In this document: positions 7,715-17,059 of the stretch, one piece after another
Layout of the letters: the number at the start of each line of letters is the position of its first letter
Position numbering within the stretch: the stretch's first letter is position 1
Source: Sphingomonas trueperi
Lineage (GTDB): Bacteria; Pseudomonadota; Alphaproteobacteria; Sphingomonadales; Sphingomonadaceae
DNA: 46,968 bases
NCBI RefSeq assembly: GCF_011927635.1
Contig: NZ_JAATJB010000021.1
Span: 1-46,968 of the forward strand
Direction of reading: 5' to 3'
Translations under genes and position numbers: made by a program
Notes under the pieces: generated by a model
The model's database searches: none
Told to the model about the DNA's origin: nothing
The model's input: the letters and a program-made list of their open reading frames with translations, nothing else

Positions 7715-9754
7715 ATGCACGCACTTCGCCTCGGGCTTCTGCTCGCCACCGCCGCCATCCTGCCGGCCGCCGCGCAGACGCAGAAGGCGGAGCTGATGAC
7801 GCCGCCCGCGGGGGCACGGCACTTCACCATCAGCTCCACCGCGGGCAAGCATGGCGACGTCTGGTCGTGGACACTGGCCGACGGGCGCATCGCCTATCGC
7901 ATGTCGATGTCGCTGCGCGGCTGGATCACCGAAACCGACGAAGTGGTACGGCTCGGGCCCGACCAGCGGCCGATCGACCTGGCCGTGCGCGGCTTCACCG
8001 ACAGCGGCGACGCGACCGAGACCTTCACCGTGGACGCCGGCGGCGTCGCCCGCTGGAAGACCGCAGTCGATGCGGGCGAGAAGCCGTTCGGCAAGGCGCG
8101 CTACACCAGCTATGGCGGCCCGTGGCTGGCGTTCGAGAACGACGTCAACGCGCTGGTCGCGGCCGGCACGGCAGGGATCGACCTGCTGCCGAGCGGCCAT
8201 GCCAGCATCAGCATCGGCAAGGCGATGGAGATCGACGGGCCGAGCGGCAAGAAGACGGTGAAGCTCGCCTATATCACCGGCACCGGCTTCTCGCCCTCGC
8301 CGGTGTGGCTCGACGCGCAGAACCGCTTCTTCGGCGTTTCCGGGGGCATGTTCCTGTTGCCGGAAGGCTATGAGGCGGCGGGCCCCAAGCTGAAGGAAGT
8401 CCAGGACAAGGTGGCGGCCGAAATGGTGCGCGGCGTCGCGCACCGGTTTCTCGTCCCCGCGAACCGCACGCCGACGCTGGTCGACCATGTGCTGCTGTTC
8501 GATTCGGTCGCCGGCAAATATGTGCCCGACCAGGCCGTGCTGATCGCCGACGGCAAGGTGGCGAAGGTCGGCCCGGCGGGCAGCATCGCGGCGCCGACGG
8601 GGGCGACGGTGCTCGACGGCAAGGGCCGTACGCTGCTGCCCGGCCTGTGGGACTCGCACCAGCATGTCGGCGACGACTGGAACCTGCTCCAGAACGTCGC
8701 AACCGGCATGACCAATTATCGCAGCCCCGGCTCGTCGATCGAAGATGCGCAGAGCATCTTCAAGCGCCGCGCTGCGGGCGACCTGCTGGCGCCCGACGGC
8801 AAGGTCTCGGTGATCATCGACAAGAAGGATCCGCTGGCCGCGCAGGGCGCGCTCACCGTCTCCTCGGCGGCGGAGGCGGTGGCGGCGGTCGACAAGATCA
8901 AGGCCGCCGGCATGTGGGGGGTGAAGTTCTACACCTCGATGGACCCGGCCTGGGTTGCCCCTGCGGCGGCCGAGGCGCACAGGCTGGGGCTGCACGTCCA
9001 CGGCCATGTGCCCGCGCATATGCGTCCGCTCGACGCGGTGCGCGCGGGCTATGACGAGGTCACCCACATCAATTTCATCCTGATGCAGGCGATGCCGCAG
9101 GACGTGGTCGACAAGGCCAACACCGCCGCGCGGCTGGAAGGGCCGGCGCAGTACGGCAAGGACCTCAACCTCGACTCCCCCGAACTGCGCGCCTTCTATG
9201 CCGAACTCGCCAAGCGCAAGACCATCATCGACCCGACGCTCTCGGTGTGGGAGCCGATGCTGACCTCCGACGGCAGCGCGGTGCCCCCCGAATATGCGGC
9301 CTATGTCGACATCGCGCCGCCCGCAGTGGCGCGTGGGTGGAAGATCGGCGGCTATCCGCTGTTCGCCGGCCTGACCCGCGCGGATTTCCGCAAGAGCTTC
9401 GGCAAGATGGTCGAAGTGGTCGGACGGCTGCACCAGGCAGGCGTGCCGATCGTCGCGGGCACCGACGGCTATGGCCTCGAACTGGTCCGCGAGCTCGAGC
9501 TCTACCAGCAGGCCGGCCTGACCAATGTCGAGGCGTTGCAGACCGCCACGATCGTGCCCGCGCGGATGGTGGGGATGGACGACCACGTCGGCGCGATCGC
9601 GCCGGGCAAGACGGCGGACATCATCCTCGTCGAAGGCGATGTCTCCAAGGACATCGGCAACCTGCGTCATGTGCAGACCGTGTTCCTCGACGGCTATCGG
9701 CTCGACGGCGACGCGCTGCGCAAGGCGAGCGGGCTGACGGGCATGCCCAAGTAA
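7715..9754 (+). CDS. Secreted amidohydrolase-family protein
   Basis: A 679-residue protein with a signal peptide (residues 1-20, ending AAA before QTQK). About 230 residues of unrecognised N-terminal domain precede a metal-dependent amidohydrolase domain. The metal motif DSHQHVG is at about 313-319 (His315 and His317), followed by VKFYTS, HVHGHVP, EVTHINF and a GTDG aspartate motif near the end, in the normal order. Families with this layout hydrolyse cyclic amides, dipeptides or related bonds; the substrate is not known here. The ATG at 7715 is chosen because GGAGGG lies just upstream and the signal peptide begins there; the frame stays open further upstream without signal-like sequence. The divergent receptor suggests joint use of an imported substrate. 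Confidence 0.82.
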   Translation: MHALRLGLLLATAAILPAAAQTQKAELMTPPAGARHFTISSTAGKHGDVWSWTLADGRIAYRMSMSLRGWITETDEVVRLGPDQRPIDLAVRGFTDSGDATETFTVDAGGVARWKTAVDAGEKPFGKARYTSYGGPWLAFENDVNALVAAGTAGIDLLPSGHASISIGKAMEIDGPSGKKTVKLAYITGTGFSPSPVWLDAQNRFFGVSGGMFLLPEGYEAAGPKLKEVQDKVAAEMVRGVAHRFLVPANRTPTLVDHVLLFDSVAGKYVPDQAVLIADGKVAKVGPAGSIAAPTGATVLDGKGRTLLPGLWDSHQHVGDDWNLLQNVATGMTNYRSPGSSIEDAQSIFKRRAAGDLLAPDGKVSVIIDKKDPLAAQGALTVSSAAEAVAAVDKIKAAGMWGVKFYTSMDPAWVAPAAAEAHRLGLHVHGHVPAHMRPLDAVRAGYDEVTHINFILMQAMPQDVVDKANTAARLEGPAQYGKDLNLDSPELRAFYAELAKRKTIIDPTLSVWEPMLTSDGSAVPPEYAAYVDIAPPAVARGWKIGGYPLFAGLTRADFRKSFGKMVEVVGRLHQAGVPIVAGTDGYGLELVRELELYQQAGLTNVEALQTATIVPARMVGMDDHVGAIAPGKTADIILVEGDVSKDIGNLRHVQTVFLDGYRLDGDALRKASGLTGMPK

Positions 9755-9799
9755 CATTTCGTTACGGCACCATCACGCGATCCCTGCGTTGATCGCGTA

Positions 9800-10198
9800 A
9801 TGGGCCGCTCCTTCACCTCCATGCCCGATCGGGGCACCAGCCGGCGCTTCGCGTTGCCGGTTGCGGTATGGACCTTGGTGTTGGCGGTGCTGTTCGGGGC
9901 AGTCGCGCCGCTCGGCCCGCCCGACACGCTGGTGCACGGCCCGGCGTTCAACCCCGCGACGACCAGCGTGGCGATTGCCGCCAAGCGCGGTGACCAGGGC
10001 GTAGGCCTCTGGCAAAGCGCGCGTGGCGGGCGGCAGGATGGCGCTGCCGGTAGCGGTGTCGTACTTGCCCTGGCACCGGCGCTCGCGGCGATTCTCGTCC
10101 TTCTTGGTCTTTCCTACGCGCGCACGCCCACAAGGGTGCTGCGCCCGGTCCGCTGCGGCGCGCGCGGCGCACGGTCGCCGCCGGCGCGTCGCTGCTGA
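9800..10198 (+). CDS. Hypothetical protein with two hydrophobic segments
   Basis: A 132-residue open frame that I do not recognise. One hydrophobic segment is near residues 18-36 (ALPVAVWTLVLAVLFGAVAP) and another near 87-104; the C-terminus is Arg/Cys-rich. It starts 45 bp after the amidohydrolase on the same strand. No homologous motif is visible, and high-GC DNA produces chance frames of this length, so this is a weak call. Confidence 0.35.
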   Translation: MGRSFTSMPDRGTSRRFALPVAVWTLVLAVLFGAVAPLGPPDTLVHGPAFNPATTSVAIAAKRGDQGVGLWQSARGGRQDGAAGSGVVLALAPALAAILVLLGLSYARTPTRVLRPVRCGARGARSPPARRC

Positions 10199-10265
10199 GG
10201 CGCCAAGCGCGCCCGAACGCCTGAACTTCGTCTTCGCCGCCGCTGCGGCGCTGGAGGAGGACCCT

Positions 10266-10379
10266 ATGCGTAGAAGAAGAGGCAAGCGGCCCCCGAAATG
10301 GTTCGCCATCGCCGTCTGGTCCGGCATTGCCGGTGCCGCGGCGCTGTTGGCAGCCGCGATCGGCGTGGCCCAGTCCTGA
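10266..10379 (+). CDS. Small single-pass membrane protein, 37 residues
   Basis: A short frame with a very basic start (RRRRGKRPPK) followed by one hydrophobic helix (FAIAVWSGIAGAAALLAAAI). A strong GGAGGAGG ribosome site lies about six bases before the ATG, which is the main argument that it is translated. It precedes the antiporter gene by 69 bp. The function is unknown; similar small basic membrane proteins are common and poorly annotated. Confidence 0.45.
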   Translation: MRRRRGKRPPKWFAIAVWSGIAGAAALLAAAIGVAQS

Positions 10380-10448
10380 CCTGCATCGACACCGGTTGCC
10401 TTCAGGCGCGGCCGGTGTCGAACCAGTTTTTCATTTCAAGGAGGATCG

Positions 10449-12104
10449 ATGCCGCATCATGCGCCCCTGATCGCCACCATCGTCGCCGGACTTGTCGTCG
10501 CCTTCATTTTCGGCGCGATCGCGCACCGGATCAAAGTCTCGCCGATCGCCGGCTATCTGCTCGCGGGCGTGGCGGTGGGGCCGTTTACCCCCGGCTTCGT
10601 CGCCAATTCGGGGCTCGCCAACGAGCTCGCCGAGATCGGCGTGATCCTGCTGATGTTCGGCGTCGGCCTGCATTTCTCGCTGCGCGACCTGTTGTCGGTG
10701 CGCAGGATCGCAGTGCCCGGCGCGGTGGTGCAGATCGCCGCGGCGACCGCGATGGGCATCGGCCTCGCCACTGTAGCCGGATGGGGACTGCAGGCGGGCA
10801 TCGTCTTCGGCCTGGCGCTGTCGGTGGCGAGCACGGTGGTGCTGCTCCGCGCGCTGCAGGGGCACGACATCGTACAGACCGAGCGCGGGCGGATCGCGGT
10901 CGGCTGGCTGATCGTCGAGGATCTGGCGATGGTGGTGGCGCTGGTGCTGCTGCCGGTGCTGGGCGAGGTGATGGGCGGCGAGGGCGGCGGGTCGCTGCTC
11001 CAGCCCTTGCTGTCCACCTTCCTCAAGGTCGCCGGCTTCGTCGCGTTGATGCTGCTGGTCGGCCGCCGGGTGATCCCGTGGACGCTGCAATGGGTGGTCG
11101 GCACCGGCTCGCAGGAGCTGTTCCGGCTGGCGGTGCTGGCCATTGCTCTCGGTGTAGCGTTCGGCGCCGCGCTCGCGTTCGACGTGTCGTTCGCGCTGGG
11201 GGCGTTCTTCGCCGGCATGATCCTGGGCGAGACCTCGCTCAGCAGGCGCGCGACCGAGGAGACGCTGCCGCTGCGCGATGCCTTCGCGGTGCTGTTCTTC
11301 GTCTCGGTGGGGATGCTGTTCAACCCTTCGGTGCTGGTCGAGCAGCCCCTGGTGCTGCTGGCGGCGGTGGCGATCATCCTCGTCGGCAAGTCGCTCGCGG
11401 CCTATGGGATCGTCCGTGTGTTCGGCTATTCGAACCATACCGGGCTCACCGTCGCGGTCAGTCTCGCGCAGATCGGCGAATTCTCGTTCATCCTGGCGGG
11501 TCTCGGCACCGATCTCGGGCTGATGCCGGCGGCGGCGCGCGACGTGATCCTGGCGGCGGCGATGCTGTCGATCTTCCTCAACCCCTTCCTCTTCGCCTGG
11601 GTCGCCAAGCGCTACGAGGTTGCGGAAGCGGGTCGCGAGGCGGTGGCGCCGGTCGATCTGCCCAAGGGCCATGTGATCCTGATCGGCTATGGCCGGGTGG
11701 GCAAGATGATCGCCGAGGATCTCCAGCAGCACGGCAAGGCCTTCGCGCTGATCGAGGACCAGAACGACATGGCCGAGCAGGCGCGCAAGGCCGGCATCAC
11801 CGTGGTGGCGGGCAATGCCATCGACGTGCGGACGCTGGTCGCCGCGCAGATCGGACAGGCGAGCAAGCTGCTGATCGCGATCCCCGCCGGGTTCGAGGGC
11901 GGGGCGATCCTCCAGCATGCCCGCCAGCTCGCGCCCGGCGTGCCAGTGGTGGTGCGGGCCCATTCGGCCGACGAGGTCGCGCACCTTGAGGGCCTGGGCG
12001 CCGACGAGGTGGTGATGGGCGAGCGCGAGACCGCCAACCGGATGATCGAGCTCGCCCGCGGCATGCCCGCGGGATCGGATCAACCGGCGATGAGCCCCGC
12101 ATAA
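10449..12104 (+). CDS. Cation:proton antiporter of the CPA2 family with TrkA-N domain (YbaL/Kef-like)
   Basis: A 551-residue inner-membrane protein. The first 380 or so residues are a Na+/H+-exchanger-type membrane domain with many helices, including the conserved SPIAGYLLAGVAVGPFTPG and EIGVILLMFGVGLHF segments. A TrkA-N (RCK) nucleotide-binding domain follows, beginning at about residue 404 with GHVILIGYGRVGK, whose GxGxxG motif binds NAD(H). This layout is that of YbaL/KefB-type K+ or Na+ efflux antiporters used in pH and electrophile stress. AAGGAGGA immediately upstream fixes the start. Its 3' end overlaps the convergent alpha-glucosidase gene by 25 bp. Confidence 0.88.
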   Translation: MPHHAPLIATIVAGLVVAFIFGAIAHRIKVSPIAGYLLAGVAVGPFTPGFVANSGLANELAEIGVILLMFGVGLHFSLRDLLSVRRIAVPGAVVQIAAATAMGIGLATVAGWGLQAGIVFGLALSVASTVVLLRALQGHDIVQTERGRIAVGWLIVEDLAMVVALVLLPVLGEVMGGEGGGSLLQPLLSTFLKVAGFVALMLLVGRRVIPWTLQWVVGTGSQELFRLAVLAIALGVAFGAALAFDVSFALGAFFAGMILGETSLSRRATEETLPLRDAFAVLFFVSVGMLFNPSVLVEQPLVLLAAVAIILVGKSLAAYGIVRVFGYSNHTGLTVAVSLAQIGEFSFILAGLGTDLGLMPAAARDVILAAAMLSIFLNPFLFAWVAKRYEVAEAGREAVAPVDLPKGHVILIGYGRVGKMIAEDLQQHGKAFALIEDQNDMAEQARKAGITVVAGNAIDVRTLVAAQIGQASKLLIAIPAGFEGGAILQHARQLAPGVPVVVRAHSADEVAHLEGLGADEVVMGERETANRMIELARGMPAGSDQPAMSPA

Positions 12105-13696
12105 GCCGGCAGGCGATGGAGGGTGGCGCCGTTCAGCGCCTCCACCACCGAAAGCCCTTCGAGCAAGGCGGGCGGCAGGTCGACGGGCGCCGCCGAGAGG
12201 TTGAAGGCGCAGACCAGGCGTTCGTCCCCGGCGGTGCGGGCGAAGACCAGCAGCGCTTCGTCGGCGTGGAGCACCGTCATCGCGCCGTCGACCAGCGTCG
12301 GGTGCTGCTTGCGTAGGCCGATCAGCCGGCGGGTGAGGCGGAGCAATGAGGCGGGATCGGCATCCTGCACGTCGACCGCGCGGCCCAGATGATCGGCTCC
12401 GAGCGGCAACCAGGGGCGGGTGACCGAGAAGCCGGCATTGGGCGCATCCGCCACCCAGGGCATCGGTGTGCGGGCGCCGTCGCGGCTGAGGGTGAGCGGC
12501 CAGTTGGCGATCGCCTCGGGGTCCTGCAGGTCCTCGAACCCGATCTCGACCTGGGTCAGGCCCAGCTCCTCGCCATAGTACAGGATCGCATTGCCGCGTA
12601 AGGAGAGCAGCAGCAGCATCTTGAGCGCGGCGAAGGCGGCGCGGTGCTCGGGCGCTACCCAGCGCGAGATCGCGCGCGGGGCGTCGTGGTTCTCGAACGC
12701 CCAGCTCGGCCAGCCCACGCCTGGCGCGTCGGGCCATTCGGCGACGGCGTCGCGGACCAGCGCGGGGGTCAGGCGATCGGCGTAGAGGAAGTTGAAACCA
12801 TAGGCGCTGTTCAGCCGCGTGCTCCCGGCGGTGAACAGGTGCATTTCGGCCTCCGGAGAGGGCCCGCCGACTTCGGCGACGGTGAAGCGGCCGGGATAGC
12901 GGTCGGCGAGTGCGCGCAGCTTCTCGAGCAGCAGCGGGATGTCCGCATGGCTTTGGTTGAAGACATGCTGCTGGAAGTCGAAGGGGCGGGTGCGTGGGGC
13001 GCCCGTGTCTGGCGCGGGCGGGTTATCGCGCAACTGCGGATCGTGCATCGTGAAGTTGATCGCATCGAGCCGGAACCCGTCGACGCCGCGATCCAGCCAG
13101 AACTTGGCGGTGGCGAGGGTGGCGGCCTGCACCTCCGGATTGTGGAAGTTCAGGTCCGGCTGCTCGCGCAGGAAGTTGTGCAGATAATATTGGCCGCGCC
13201 GCGCGTCCCAGGTCCAGGCCGGGCCGCCGAATACCGATTGCCAGTTGTTAGGCGGGCTGCCGTCGGGCTTGGCGTCGGCCCAGACATACCAGTCGGCGCG
13301 TGCGTTGGTGCGGCTGGTGCGGCTCTCCTGGAACCACGGATGCTGGTCCGAGCTGTGCGAATAGACCTGGTCGATCAACACCTTGAGGCCCAGCGCATGG
13401 GCGCGGGCGACCAGCGCGTCGAAGTCGCCCAGCGTGCCAAACACCGGATCGACATCGCAGAAATCGGCAATGTCATAGCCGAAGTCCCGCATCGGTGATG
13501 TGAAGAAGGGCGAGATCCACACGGCATCCACGCCCAGCGCCGCGACATGCTCGAGCCGCGCGGTGATGCCGGGCAGGTCGCCCACGCCGTCGCCATTCGA
13601 GTCCGCGAAGCTGCGCGGATAGATCTGGTAGATCACTGCGCCGCGCCACCAGGGGCGGGATTCGGTGGAAAGCTCGCGCATCGTCATGAGATTCAC
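12080..13696 (-). CDS. Alpha-glucosidase, GH13 family (maltodextrin hydrolysis)
   Basis: A 538-residue GH13 enzyme that would release glucose from the non-reducing end of maltose and maltodextrins. The start WWRGAVIYQIYPRSF is typical of the oligo-1,6-glucosidase/alpha-glucosidase group. Catalytic residues are visible: nucleophile Asp211 in GFRLD, acid/base Glu275 in VAEVGG, and transition-state Asp338 in FENHD. No signal peptide is present, so it is cytoplasmic. The GTG start is chosen because GGAG lies seven bases upstream and the codon overlaps the amylase stop (GTGA); ATG codons at 13687 and 13681 are alternatives. It is the last gene of the receptor-halogenase-amylase operon. Confidence 0.9.
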   Translation of the reverse strand: MNLMTMRELSTESRPWWRGAVIYQIYPRSFADSNGDGVGDLPGITARLEHVAALGVDAVWISPFFTSPMRDFGYDIADFCDVDPVFGTLGDFDALVARAHALGLKVLIDQVYSHSSDQHPWFQESRTSRTNARADWYVWADAKPDGSPPNNWQSVFGGPAWTWDARRGQYYLHNFLREQPDLNFHNPEVQAATLATAKFWLDRGVDGFRLDAINFTMHDPQLRDNPPAPDTGAPRTRPFDFQQHVFNQSHADIPLLLEKLRALADRYPGRFTVAEVGGPSPEAEMHLFTAGSTRLNSAYGFNFLYADRLTPALVRDAVAEWPDAPGVGWPSWAFENHDAPRAISRWVAPEHRAAFAALKMLLLLSLRGNAILYYGEELGLTQVEIGFEDLQDPEAIANWPLTLSRDGARTPMPWVADAPNAGFSVTRPWLPLGADHLGRAVDVQDADPASLLRLTRRLIGLRKQHPTLVDGAMTVLHADEALLVFARTAGDERLVCAFNLSAAPVDLPPALLEGLSVVEALNGATLHRLPAYAGLIAG

Positions 13697-15486
13697 TTGG
13701 CTGCTCCGGCCGCGCAGACGGTGTAGCCGAACGCGGGAAGGGAAAGGGCGAGGCTGCCGGGTGCGACAGCGTTGGCGGGGCAGGCGCCTGCCAGGGTACG
13801 GAAGGCGGTGGAGCCGGTCTCGACCTGGATATTGCCGGTCCAGAGCTCGGCGCTGGTGTTGAAGGCGATCACGGTTTCCGCGCCGGTCTTGGGATCGAAG
13901 CGCGAGACGGCGAACAGCCCGGGCTTGTCGCTGGCGAAGCGGGTGACCTGGCGGCCGCGGGTGAGCGCCGGGTGGCTGGTCCGCAGCCGTGCGAGCGCGG
14001 CGATCTCGCGAAACAGCGGGTTGGCGGTGTTGAAGCTGGGCGTGGCGGTGGTCGCGTCGGTGCCGAGCAGATGGTTGTCGTTGTAGCTCGCCACCATGCT
14101 GCCGAACAGATCCTCACGGGCATCCTGGTCGTTGCCATCGCTGACGAAGCCCTGCTCGTCGCCGGAGTAAATGGTGGGCACGCCGCGGAGCAGCAGCAGC
14201 ATCGCCTGGGCGAGCTGGACACGCTGGAGCAGTTCGGCGTGGCTTATCTTCGGGTTTGCCTGCTGGATGAAGGTAGCGGCGCGGCCGGCGTCATGGTTGC
14301 TGACGAAGGTGGGGAGCCGGTGCGCGGTCTTCTCCCCACCTTCGTAGAGCACGTCCGCCGCGAACACCTTGGCGAGCCGATCGGTGCCCTTGCCGCCGGC
14401 GACGTCGATCACCGCCTGGTTGAAGGCGAAGTCGAGCACCGCCGGGAACGTGTCGACGCGCGTGTGCCGGGCCAGCGCCGCGACCTCCGGATCTGCGACC
14501 TCCCCGAAGATGTGGAAATTGGGGATGCCCCTGGCCTTGGCGCGAGCGAGCATCGCCGGGACGAAGGCCTGCCAGAATGCTGGGTTCACATGGCGCGCGG
14601 TGTCGATGCGGAAGCCGTCGATCCCGAAGCGATCGATCCAGCCGCCGAAAATCGCGATCATGCCGGCGACGACGCGCGCATGCTCGGTCATCAGGTCGTC
14701 GAGGCCGACGAAGTCGCCCATGGTCGAGCTCTCGCCCGCAAAGGTCGAGTTGCCGCGATTGTGGTAGTAGATCGGGTCGTTGAGCCAGGCGGGCACCTTC
14801 ACGTTTCGCTCCGCCTCGGGGACGTATGGCGTATAGGCATAGTCGGGCCGGACAAGCTTGGCGAAGTTCGCGTCGCTATGATCGCCATCGCCCGCGAAGC
14901 CCGGGTTGATCGCGGCGCCAGCAACACCGCCCTTGCGGCTGTACGGATAGTCGGCGCGACTGCGATAGCTGCAGTCGCCGCATTCGCGGTATTGAATTAC
15001 GTCCGCGGTGTGGTTGACCACGATGTCCATGTACACCTTGATGCCGCGCTTGTGTGCCGCGTCGACCACCGCTTTGAACTCGACGTTCGTCCCGAAATGC
15101 GGATCGACCTGGGTGAAATCGGTGATCCAATAGCCGTGATAGCCGGCCGATTCCTGCCCCTTCGGCCCCTGCACCGGCTTGTTCTTGAAGATCGGCCCGA
15201 CCCAGATCGCAGTGGCGCCCAGCGCCTGGATATAGTCGAGCCGGTTCAGCACGCCCTTCAGGTCGCCGCCATGGTAGAAGCCCTTGGAGGCGGGGTCGAA
15301 GCCGGTGACCAGCCGGTCGCCGCTTAGCCCGCCGCGATCATTGGCGGTGTCGCCATTGTCGAAGCGATCGGGGAGGAGGAAGTAGAGCACCTCGTCCTCG
15401 GGCGGGCGGTCGCGATAGGTCTGCGCCATGGCCGGCGTCGCGGTGAGCGCGGCGGCGAGCAGGGCGAGGGCGGTCGAACGGATCAT
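13693..15486 (-). CDS. Secreted alpha-amylase, GH13 family
   Basis: A 597-residue GH13 enzyme with a signal peptide (residues 1-21, ATPAMAQ), so it acts in the periplasm or outside the cell, cutting starch fragments or longer maltodextrins. The catalytic triad is visible: Asp295 in GFRIDTARH, Glu329 in HIFGEV and Asp399 in FVSNHDAGR. The conserved VVNHT region I motif is at 156-160. A C-terminal beta-domain of about 90 residues ends the protein. It overlaps the halogenase stop by 4 bp (ATGA) and the alpha-glucosidase start by 4 bp, so the operon is tightly coupled. The product could be an amylase or a related cyclomaltodextrin-degrading enzyme; export favours amylase. Confidence 0.9.
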   Translation of the reverse strand: MIRSTALALLAAALTATPAMAQTYRDRPPEDEVLYFLLPDRFDNGDTANDRGGLSGDRLVTGFDPASKGFYHGGDLKGVLNRLDYIQALGATAIWVGPIFKNKPVQGPKGQESAGYHGYWITDFTQVDPHFGTNVEFKAVVDAAHKRGIKVYMDIVVNHTADVIQYRECGDCSYRSRADYPYSRKGGVAGAAINPGFAGDGDHSDANFAKLVRPDYAYTPYVPEAERNVKVPAWLNDPIYYHNRGNSTFAGESSTMGDFVGLDDLMTEHARVVAGMIAIFGGWIDRFGIDGFRIDTARHVNPAFWQAFVPAMLARAKARGIPNFHIFGEVADPEVAALARHTRVDTFPAVLDFAFNQAVIDVAGGKGTDRLAKVFAADVLYEGGEKTAHRLPTFVSNHDAGRAATFIQQANPKISHAELLQRVQLAQAMLLLLRGVPTIYSGDEQGFVSDGNDQDAREDLFGSMVASYNDNHLLGTDATTATPSFNTANPLFREIAALARLRTSHPALTRGRQVTRFASDKPGLFAVSRFDPKTGAETVIAFNTSAELWTGNIQVETGSTAFRTLAGACPANAVAPGSLALSLPAFGYTVCAAGAAK

Positions 15487-16994
15487 GCGGCAATCTCCGC
15501 GTCCGCGGCGCCGTGCGCGCGGACGAAGTCGCTATGGGGAGGCATCTGCGCGACTTCGCGCGCATTGAGCTTGGCGAGAAGGTCGAGATATTCGGCGATT
15601 TGCGCGCGCGGCGGCTGATCGGCGAGGGGGTGGTGTCCCCGGGCGGTGATGCCTTGGCCGACAAGCACTTGCAGCCAAGCGACGTCGCTGAACAGATCGC
15701 CGTCCTCGCGGAGGATCTCGCCGGTTTCGCGCCACAGGGCGATCTTCTCGGCAAGCCCGTGGGGCACCGGGGTCTCCCGCCGCTCGCGCCAGAAAGGCGC
15801 GTCGCGATCGTTCGCCCAATAGTGCAGGATCAGGAAGTCGCGGATGCGCTCGCTCTCGTGCGCGGCCTGGCGGTTGTAGCTGTCGCGCAGCGGCGCCGGC
15901 GCGCGGCGGCCGGGCAGCAGCTTCAATATGCGCTCCACGGCGGACTGGATCATATGGATGCTGGTCGATTCCAGCGGCTCGAGGAAACCGCTGGACAGAC
16001 CCAGTGCGATGACATTGCCCGCCCAGGCCTGTTCGCGCCGGCCGGTGCGGAAGCGGATCGGACGCGGATCGCCGAGCGCCGGCTCGTCCAGCCCGGCGAG
16101 CAGCCGCGCGGCGGCCTCGTCATCGGAGAGATACCGGCTCGCATAGACGATACCGTTGCCGGTGCGGTGTTGCAGCGGGATCCGCCACTGCCAGCCGGCA
16201 TCGTGCGCGGTGGCGCGGGTATAGGGGGTGAAGTCGCGGGCACGCGCGCTGGGCACCGCGAGCGCGCGGTCGCAGGGGAGCCAGTGCGACCAGTCCTGAT
16301 AGCCGACGCCCATCGCCTCGCCGATCAGCCGCGCGTGGAAGCCGGTGCAATCGAGAAACAGGTCGCCCTCGATCCGGCGGTCGCTGTCGAGGTGGAGCGC
16401 CGCCACGTCGCCATCCGCGCCGTTGCGGGTGACGGCTTCGATCCGCCCTTCGTGCCGCACCACGCCGCGCGCCTCGGCATAGTCGCGCAGGAAGCGGGCG
16501 TAGAGGCCGGCGTCGAGATGGAAGGCATAGGGCATTTCCGGCAGCACGCGGACGGTGCGCGTCGGTCCGCGCTGCATCCGGTTGCCAAGCGCCGCGACAT
16601 TGTTGAGCGCATAGGCGCAGAGCGGCGCGGCCACGCCTTCGGCCATCCCGCGCAGCCAGGTGTGGCGGAAGGCGAGCAGGCCGTTGTCGCGGCCCACATC
16701 GCCAAAGGCGTGCATGTAGCGGCCGCCCCTGGTCCAGCCGACGAATTCGATCGCCAGCTTGTAGCTCGCCCGGGTGGCGGCGACGAAGGCGTCCTCGTCG
16801 ATGCCGAGGCTGGCGTTGAACATGCCGATCTGCGGGATGGTCGCTTCGCCGACGCCCACCGTGCCGATCGCATCGGATTCGACCAATGTTACGGCAAAGC
16901 CCTGTCCGAGGAAGCGGATCAGCGCAGCCGCAGCCATCCACCCAGCCGTGCCGCCGCCGGCAATGACGATGCGATAGGGTGTTGTGGTTGCCAT
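15483..16994 (-). CDS. Flavin-dependent tryptophan-halogenase family protein
   Basis: A 503-residue FADH2-dependent halogenase homologue. The FAD motif GGGTAG is at residues 13-18, the family signature GWQWRIP (WxWxIP) at 267-273, the catalytic lysine at Lys79 (SYKLAIEF), and the active-site glutamate in EPLEST at about Glu342. These line up with Lys79 and Glu346 of PrnA, so the active site looks intact. It has no signal peptide. It lies between a TonB receptor and two amylolytic enzymes. Homologues in such positions are known (BrvH of Brevundimonas, which halogenates free indole in vitro), but the natural substrate of this group is unsettled. A GGAGGGG site precedes the ATG. Confidence 0.88.
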   Translation of the reverse strand: MATTTPYRIVIAGGGTAGWMAAAALIRFLGQGFAVTLVESDAIGTVGVGEATIPQIGMFNASLGIDEDAFVAATRASYKLAIEFVGWTRGGRYMHAFGDVGRDNGLLAFRHTWLRGMAEGVAAPLCAYALNNVAALGNRMQRGPTRTVRVLPEMPYAFHLDAGLYARFLRDYAEARGVVRHEGRIEAVTRNGADGDVAALHLDSDRRIEGDLFLDCTGFHARLIGEAMGVGYQDWSHWLPCDRALAVPSARARDFTPYTRATAHDAGWQWRIPLQHRTGNGIVYASRYLSDDEAAARLLAGLDEPALGDPRPIRFRTGRREQAWAGNVIALGLSSGFLEPLESTSIHMIQSAVERILKLLPGRRAPAPLRDSYNRQAAHESERIRDFLILHYWANDRDAPFWRERRETPVPHGLAEKIALWRETGEILREDGDLFSDVAWLQVLVGQGITARGHHPLADQPPRAQIAEYLDLLAKLNAREVAQMPPHSDFVRAHGAADAEIAA

Positions 16995-17020
16995 GGCCTA
17001 CCCCTCCGGTGCCGATGGAA

Positions 17021-17052
17021 CGGCCCGGCCCCCTCCCAGGAAGACCGGACCG
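17021..17052 (-). terminator. Intergenic hairpin between receptor and halogenase genes
   Basis: CGGCCCGG (17021-17028) and CCGGACCG (17045-17052) pair over eight positions with one G-U pair in the transcript. It sits in the 65-bp gap after the receptor stop. It may attenuate transcription so that the receptor is made in excess over the downstream enzymes; this is inference. Confidence 0.35.
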
Positions 17053-17059
17053 CCGAACC

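Noticed and set aside
7550..9757. 735-codon minus-strand frame opposite the amidohydrolase
   Set aside because: It mirrors the amidohydrolase codons, has no domain and is rich in His/Arg/Asp, as expected of an antisense shadow.
10431..12737. 768-codon minus-strand frame across the antiporter and the glucosidase end
   Set aside because: It spans two real genes in a shadow frame and its sequence is low-complexity.
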